Shown: positions 12,395 through 14,580 of the stretch, piece after piece
Layout of the letters: each line of letters begins with the position of its first letter
Numbering within the stretch: the first letter of the stretch is position 1
Source of the DNA: GCA-003244245 sp039924425
Lineage (GTDB): Bacteria > Actinomycetota > Actinomycetes > Mycobacteriales > Pseudonocardiaceae
DNA length: 14,580 nucleotides
Reading direction: 5' to 3'
NCBI GenBank assembly: GCA_039924425.1
Contig: JBDTAX010000005.1
Coordinates: forward strand, 1 to 14,580
Program-made: the position numbers and the translations under genes
Notes under the pieces: generated by a model
Seen by the model: only the letters and a program-made list of their open reading frames with translations
Databases searched by the model: none
What the model was told of the DNA's origin: nothing

Positions 12395-12829
12395 CGCTCC
12401 GCGCGGCTCGACGACGGCCCCGGCCACGCACCAGCGGCACAACGGACTCGATGGTTGCGCCGCGAGGTCAAGGCCCTCCTGGGGTAGCCGCGCACCGCAC
12501 AGTGCCCGCACCCGGCCGGTCGCGACGACGCCAGCGATCGCACTGTGTTCCACCGCATGGCGGCGCACGTCGCCGGGAGACCGGGCCCAGTGCACCGGGC
12601 GACCCTCGACGCGGCGCCGCACCACAGCGCGGCTGCACCCGGTGCACAATCCACCTCGTGGCTCGTCGTGCAGGCCATCCATCAGCAAGGGGTGCCCGCA
12701 GACCGCGATGAACACCCCGAACGGATGATCGTCGTCCTCGTCCACCGCGTGTGCCCTGAAGTCCAGGACAGACAGCGCCCACCGAGGGACACCAGCGGGC
12801 CGGGGCGTTGCGGGCGCGCCGCCCCTCAC
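12380..12829 (-). CDS. Double CxxC zinc-finger-like protein of unknown function
   Basis: A 149-aa protein with two similar metal-binding halves: C44-G-H46 followed by C62-x2-C65, and C111-G followed by C131-x2-C134 (LCTGC and LCRWC). This suggests two zinc ribbons or an internal duplication. GTG 12829 is chosen because it overlaps the TGA of the upstream gene by 4 bp (GTGA) and so fits coupled translation; ATG 12841 is the alternative. A region around WALSVLDFRAHAVDEDDDHPFG precedes the first metal site. Similar Cys-rich proteins occur near TPR regulators in actinomycetes, from memory, but no function is known to me. Confidence 0.75.
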   Translation of the reverse strand: MRGGAPATPRPAGVPRWALSVLDFRAHAVDEDDDHPFGVFIAVCGHPLLMDGLHDEPRGGLCTGCSRAVVRRRVEGRPVHWARSPGDVRRHAVEHSAIAGVVATGRVRALCGARLPQEGLDLAAQPSSPLCRWCVAGAVVEPRGASEIE

Positions 12830-13047
12830 TGGGTCCCCCATGCGCTGGACGCGTCCCAGAGCATCCCGGCCAGCTGCTCCGCCTCCTGGCTGGTCAGCAT
12901 GACCGTGGTCGGGATCCCGCCGTTGACGGTGAGCCACGTACACCCGGCGCGGCCCAGGCCCAGTCGCCGGACGATCAGGGTGGTGGGCTCACCCTCCGGG
13001 GTCTGGCCCCGCAGCGTTTCGTGGAACGTCTCGTCGGGAGTGTTCAT
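12826..13047 (-). CDS. 73-aa hypothetical protein, first gene of coupled pair
   Basis: ATG 13047 to TGA 12826. The N-terminal third is acidic and polar (MNTPDETFHETL); the rest looks like a small beta-rich fold ending in a helix (TTLIVRRLGLGRAGCTWLTV, TTVMLTSQEAEQLAGMLWDAS). The LTSQEAEQLAGML helix pattern is common in small actinobacterial proteins paired with helix-turn-helix regulators. It overlaps the Cys-rich gene by 4 bp and diverges from the TPR regulator at 13241. The frame extends to 13365, but that part would lie over the regulator, so the later ATG is preferred. No function can be assigned. Confidence 0.7.
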   Translation of the reverse strand: MNTPDETFHETLRGQTPEGEPTTLIVRRLGLGRAGCTWLTVNGGIPTTVMLTSQEAEQLAGMLWDASSAWGTQ

Positions 13048-13053
13048 CGGGCA

Positions 13054-13068
13054 CCGGCCATTGGCCGG
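13054..13068. promoter_or_regulatory. Palindrome before the coupled minus-strand pair, candidate operator
   Basis: CCGGCCA-T-TGGCCGG has perfect 7-bp arms and lies 6 bp upstream of the ATG at 13047, inside the 193-bp divergent region shared with the TPR regulator. The location suits an operator for that regulator. Its GC-rich nature means chance is not excluded. Apart from this I see nothing firm in 13048-13240. Confidence 0.35.
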
Positions 13069-13240
13069 GGCGCGTACGCCATGTTCTCGCTCATGGTCGA
13101 CAAGGCAATCAGGGTCGGGGGCTTGCCGGAATTGGTGCCCAAGGTGCGTTTCGGTGTCTGTGGTGCGTTCTGGTCCCGCCCCACTGAGGAAAGCGTTACC
13201 GTGCTGTACCACCATCTGATCGCGATCATGGGCACGGGGG

Positions 13241-14580
13241 ATGACAGACTCAACCAGCGTGTTTACCGCCGTGCTCACCGAACTGGGCTGGAAGCCTGAG
13301 GTGTTGGCCCGGAAGCTGAACAGCGTCGCCGCCCTGCACGGACGCTCCGAGCGGATCCACGCCAAGACGCCCTACAAATGGCTGCGCGGCAACCAGCCCC
13401 GCTCCCCCTGGCCCGCGCTAACGGCCGCGCTGCTGACCGACGAGCTGGGGCGCCCGATCACCGCCGCCGACCTAGGCTGGAACGGTGACATTGAGGCGGT
13501 CTCAGCGATCAGCGGCCTGATACTGCCCTGGACCACGGCCGGGAGTTTGCGCGCGGTCCGGGCAGTCACGGAAGCTGGGGGCGTGGACCGGCGGATTCTG
13601 CTCACCTTGCTGGGCGCCGCGGCATGCGCGCCCGCCCACGAGTGGCTGATCGCCCACCCCGACGCTGGAGTGGCCCGCGCGTCCGGTTCGCCGCTGCCGA
13701 TCGGGGTGGTCGATCACCTCGACGACATCGCCGGCCAACTGCGACTGCTGGACGACCAGCTCGGCAGCGAGACACTGCTGCCACTGGTCCGCGCGAATCT
13801 GCGGCACGTGCTGGGGCTGCTCGACCAGCGCCGCTACACCGATACGGTCGGCCGGCGGCTGCACGCCACCGCCGCCGAACTGATGCGGCTGGCCGGCTGG
13901 TCCGCGATGGATGGCGGGCAACACCCGCAGGCCCAGCGGTACTGGGTCGCCGCGCTGCACGCCGCGCACGCCGCTGGAGACCGAGCCTTGGGCGCCAACA
14001 TCCTTGGATTCATGTCCATGCAAGCCAAGGATCTGGGCCAGATCCGGGAGGCGGTCACGCTGGCCGAGACCGCCCGAGCGGGCTACCCCGGGACGTCCCC
14101 CCGGGTCGCCGCAATACTCGATCTGCGCGCGGCCGAGGCCCATGCTCACGACCAGGCGAGCACCGAGTGCCGCCGCGCCCTGGACACCGCCTTCGACCGG
14201 CTCGGCGACACCCCCAGCTCCTCGGGAGAGCCGGACTGGTGCTACTGGCTCGACGAGGCCCACACCCACGCCTTTGCTGGCTACTGCTACCTGCACTTGC
14301 GGGACTGGGCCCGGGCCCGCCAGCACCTGCGCACCGCGTTGCGCCTCTGGGACCCCAACTACGCTCGCGACAGTGCGCTGCACCATATCCATCTCGCCAC
14401 CACCTACCTGCGCCAAGACCAGCCCGAGGTCGACCACGCCGTCGCCCTGGCCACCCACGCGGTGCGGACCCTCACCGGAGAGGTCGACTCCACCTGCGTC
14501 GTCGGCCACCTGGCCCGGCTCCTCAGTGACCTCACCCCCTACCGGCGACGGCCAACCGTCCGCCAACTCACCGAGCAAGC
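13241..14580 (+). CDS. TPR transcriptional regulator, putative N-terminal DNA-binding region (partial)
   Basis: Open frame from ATG 13241 to the window end (446 codons, no stop). Residues 1-75 (LGWKPEVLARKLN, TPYKWLRGNQPRSPWP, ITAADLGW) are the DNA-binding-like N-terminus seen in many actinobacterial XRE-type/TPR regulators. A middle segment (about 85-170) includes RRILLTLLGAAACAP. The rest is helical repeats of TPR type (LHATAAELMRLAGWSAMDGGQHPQAQRYWVAALHAA and onwards, described here only in part). GGGGG directly abuts the ATG; TACCGT at 13197-13202 is a distant -10-like match. It probably senses a ligand or partner protein through the TPR part and may control the divergent pair. The C-terminus lies outside the window. 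Confidence 0.8.
   Translation, partial: MTDSTSVFTAVLTELGWKPEVLARKLNSVAALHGRSERIHAKTPYKWLRGNQPRSPWPALTAALLTDELGRPITAADLGWNGDIEAVSAISGLILPWTTAGSLRAVRAVTEAGGVDRRILLTLLGAAACAPAHEWLIAHPDAGVARASGSPLPIGVVDHLDDIAGQLRLLDDQLGSETLLPLVRANLRHVLGLLDQRRYTDTVGRRLHATAAELMRLAGWSAMDGGQHPQAQRYWVAALHAAHAAGDRALGANILGFMSMQAKDLGQIREAVTLAETARAGYPGTSPRVAAILDLRAAEAHAHDQASTECRRALDTAFDRLGDTPSSSGEPDWCYWLDEAHTHAFAGYCYLHLRDWARARQHLRTALRLWDPNYARDSALHHIHLATTYLRQDQPEVDHAVALATHAVRTLTGEVDSTCVVGHLARLLSDLTPYRRRPTVRQLTEQ

Noticed and set aside
1..14580. CRISPR array, tRNA, rRNA, transposase or integrase
   Set aside because: No regularly spaced repeats, RNA gene signatures or mobile-element enzymes were recognised on either strand.

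Overview
The window is high-GC DNA with GTG/TTG starts, leaderless-type promoters, 4-bp gene overlaps and actinobacterial gene families. It most resembles a member of the Mycobacteriales/Pseudonocardiales, probably Pseudonocardiaceae. That placement rests on gene content and order only.

Left half (about 1-7590) is a core chromosomal block. Its order is, to my recollection, that of the Mycobacterium tuberculosis Rv3194c-Rv3198c region: a membrane-anchored PDZ/Lon-type protease (minus strand), a DUF2342 zinc-metalloprotease-like protein, a degenerate ThiF/E1-like protein, an ABC1 (UbiB-type) kinase, the antibiotic-response regulator WhiB7 (minus) and the helicase UvrD2 (minus). Local details stand out. 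The first two genes diverge from two facing leaderless -10 elements. Three DnaA-box-like nonamers lie as a tight cluster at 2489-2519. UvrD2 lacks the HRDC tail expected from mycobacteria, and its last codons carry an A-rich box plus TTG element that looks like the WhiB7 autoregulatory promoter. A small one-helix membrane protein (7392-7589) ends the block.

Right half (about 7600-14580) is accessory. It opens with a 63-bp imperfect hairpin, followed by a MazG-like gene, a large TIR / NB-ARC / TPR protein (STAND architecture of immune and regulatory NTPases) and a DHDPS/NAL-family aldolase whose GTG start overlaps the TIR-STAND stop by 4 bp. This MazG / TIR-STAND / aldolase cassette is the best candidate here for an undescribed system. 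The MazG gene and the TIR-STAND gene are interrupted by three apparent single-base deletions (one and two respectively), each at a G or C run. Assembly or sequencing error, slipped-strand phase variation and true decay are all possible.

Next come the remains of a toxin-antitoxin pair (DUF6247-like antitoxin with an internal deletion, RelE-like toxin with a lost C-terminus). Then there is a translationally coupled minus-strand pair (a 73-aa protein and a 149-aa double CxxC protein), divergent from a TPR regulator with an N-terminal putative DNA-binding region that runs off the window end. No rRNA, tRNA, CRISPR array or transposase was recognised.
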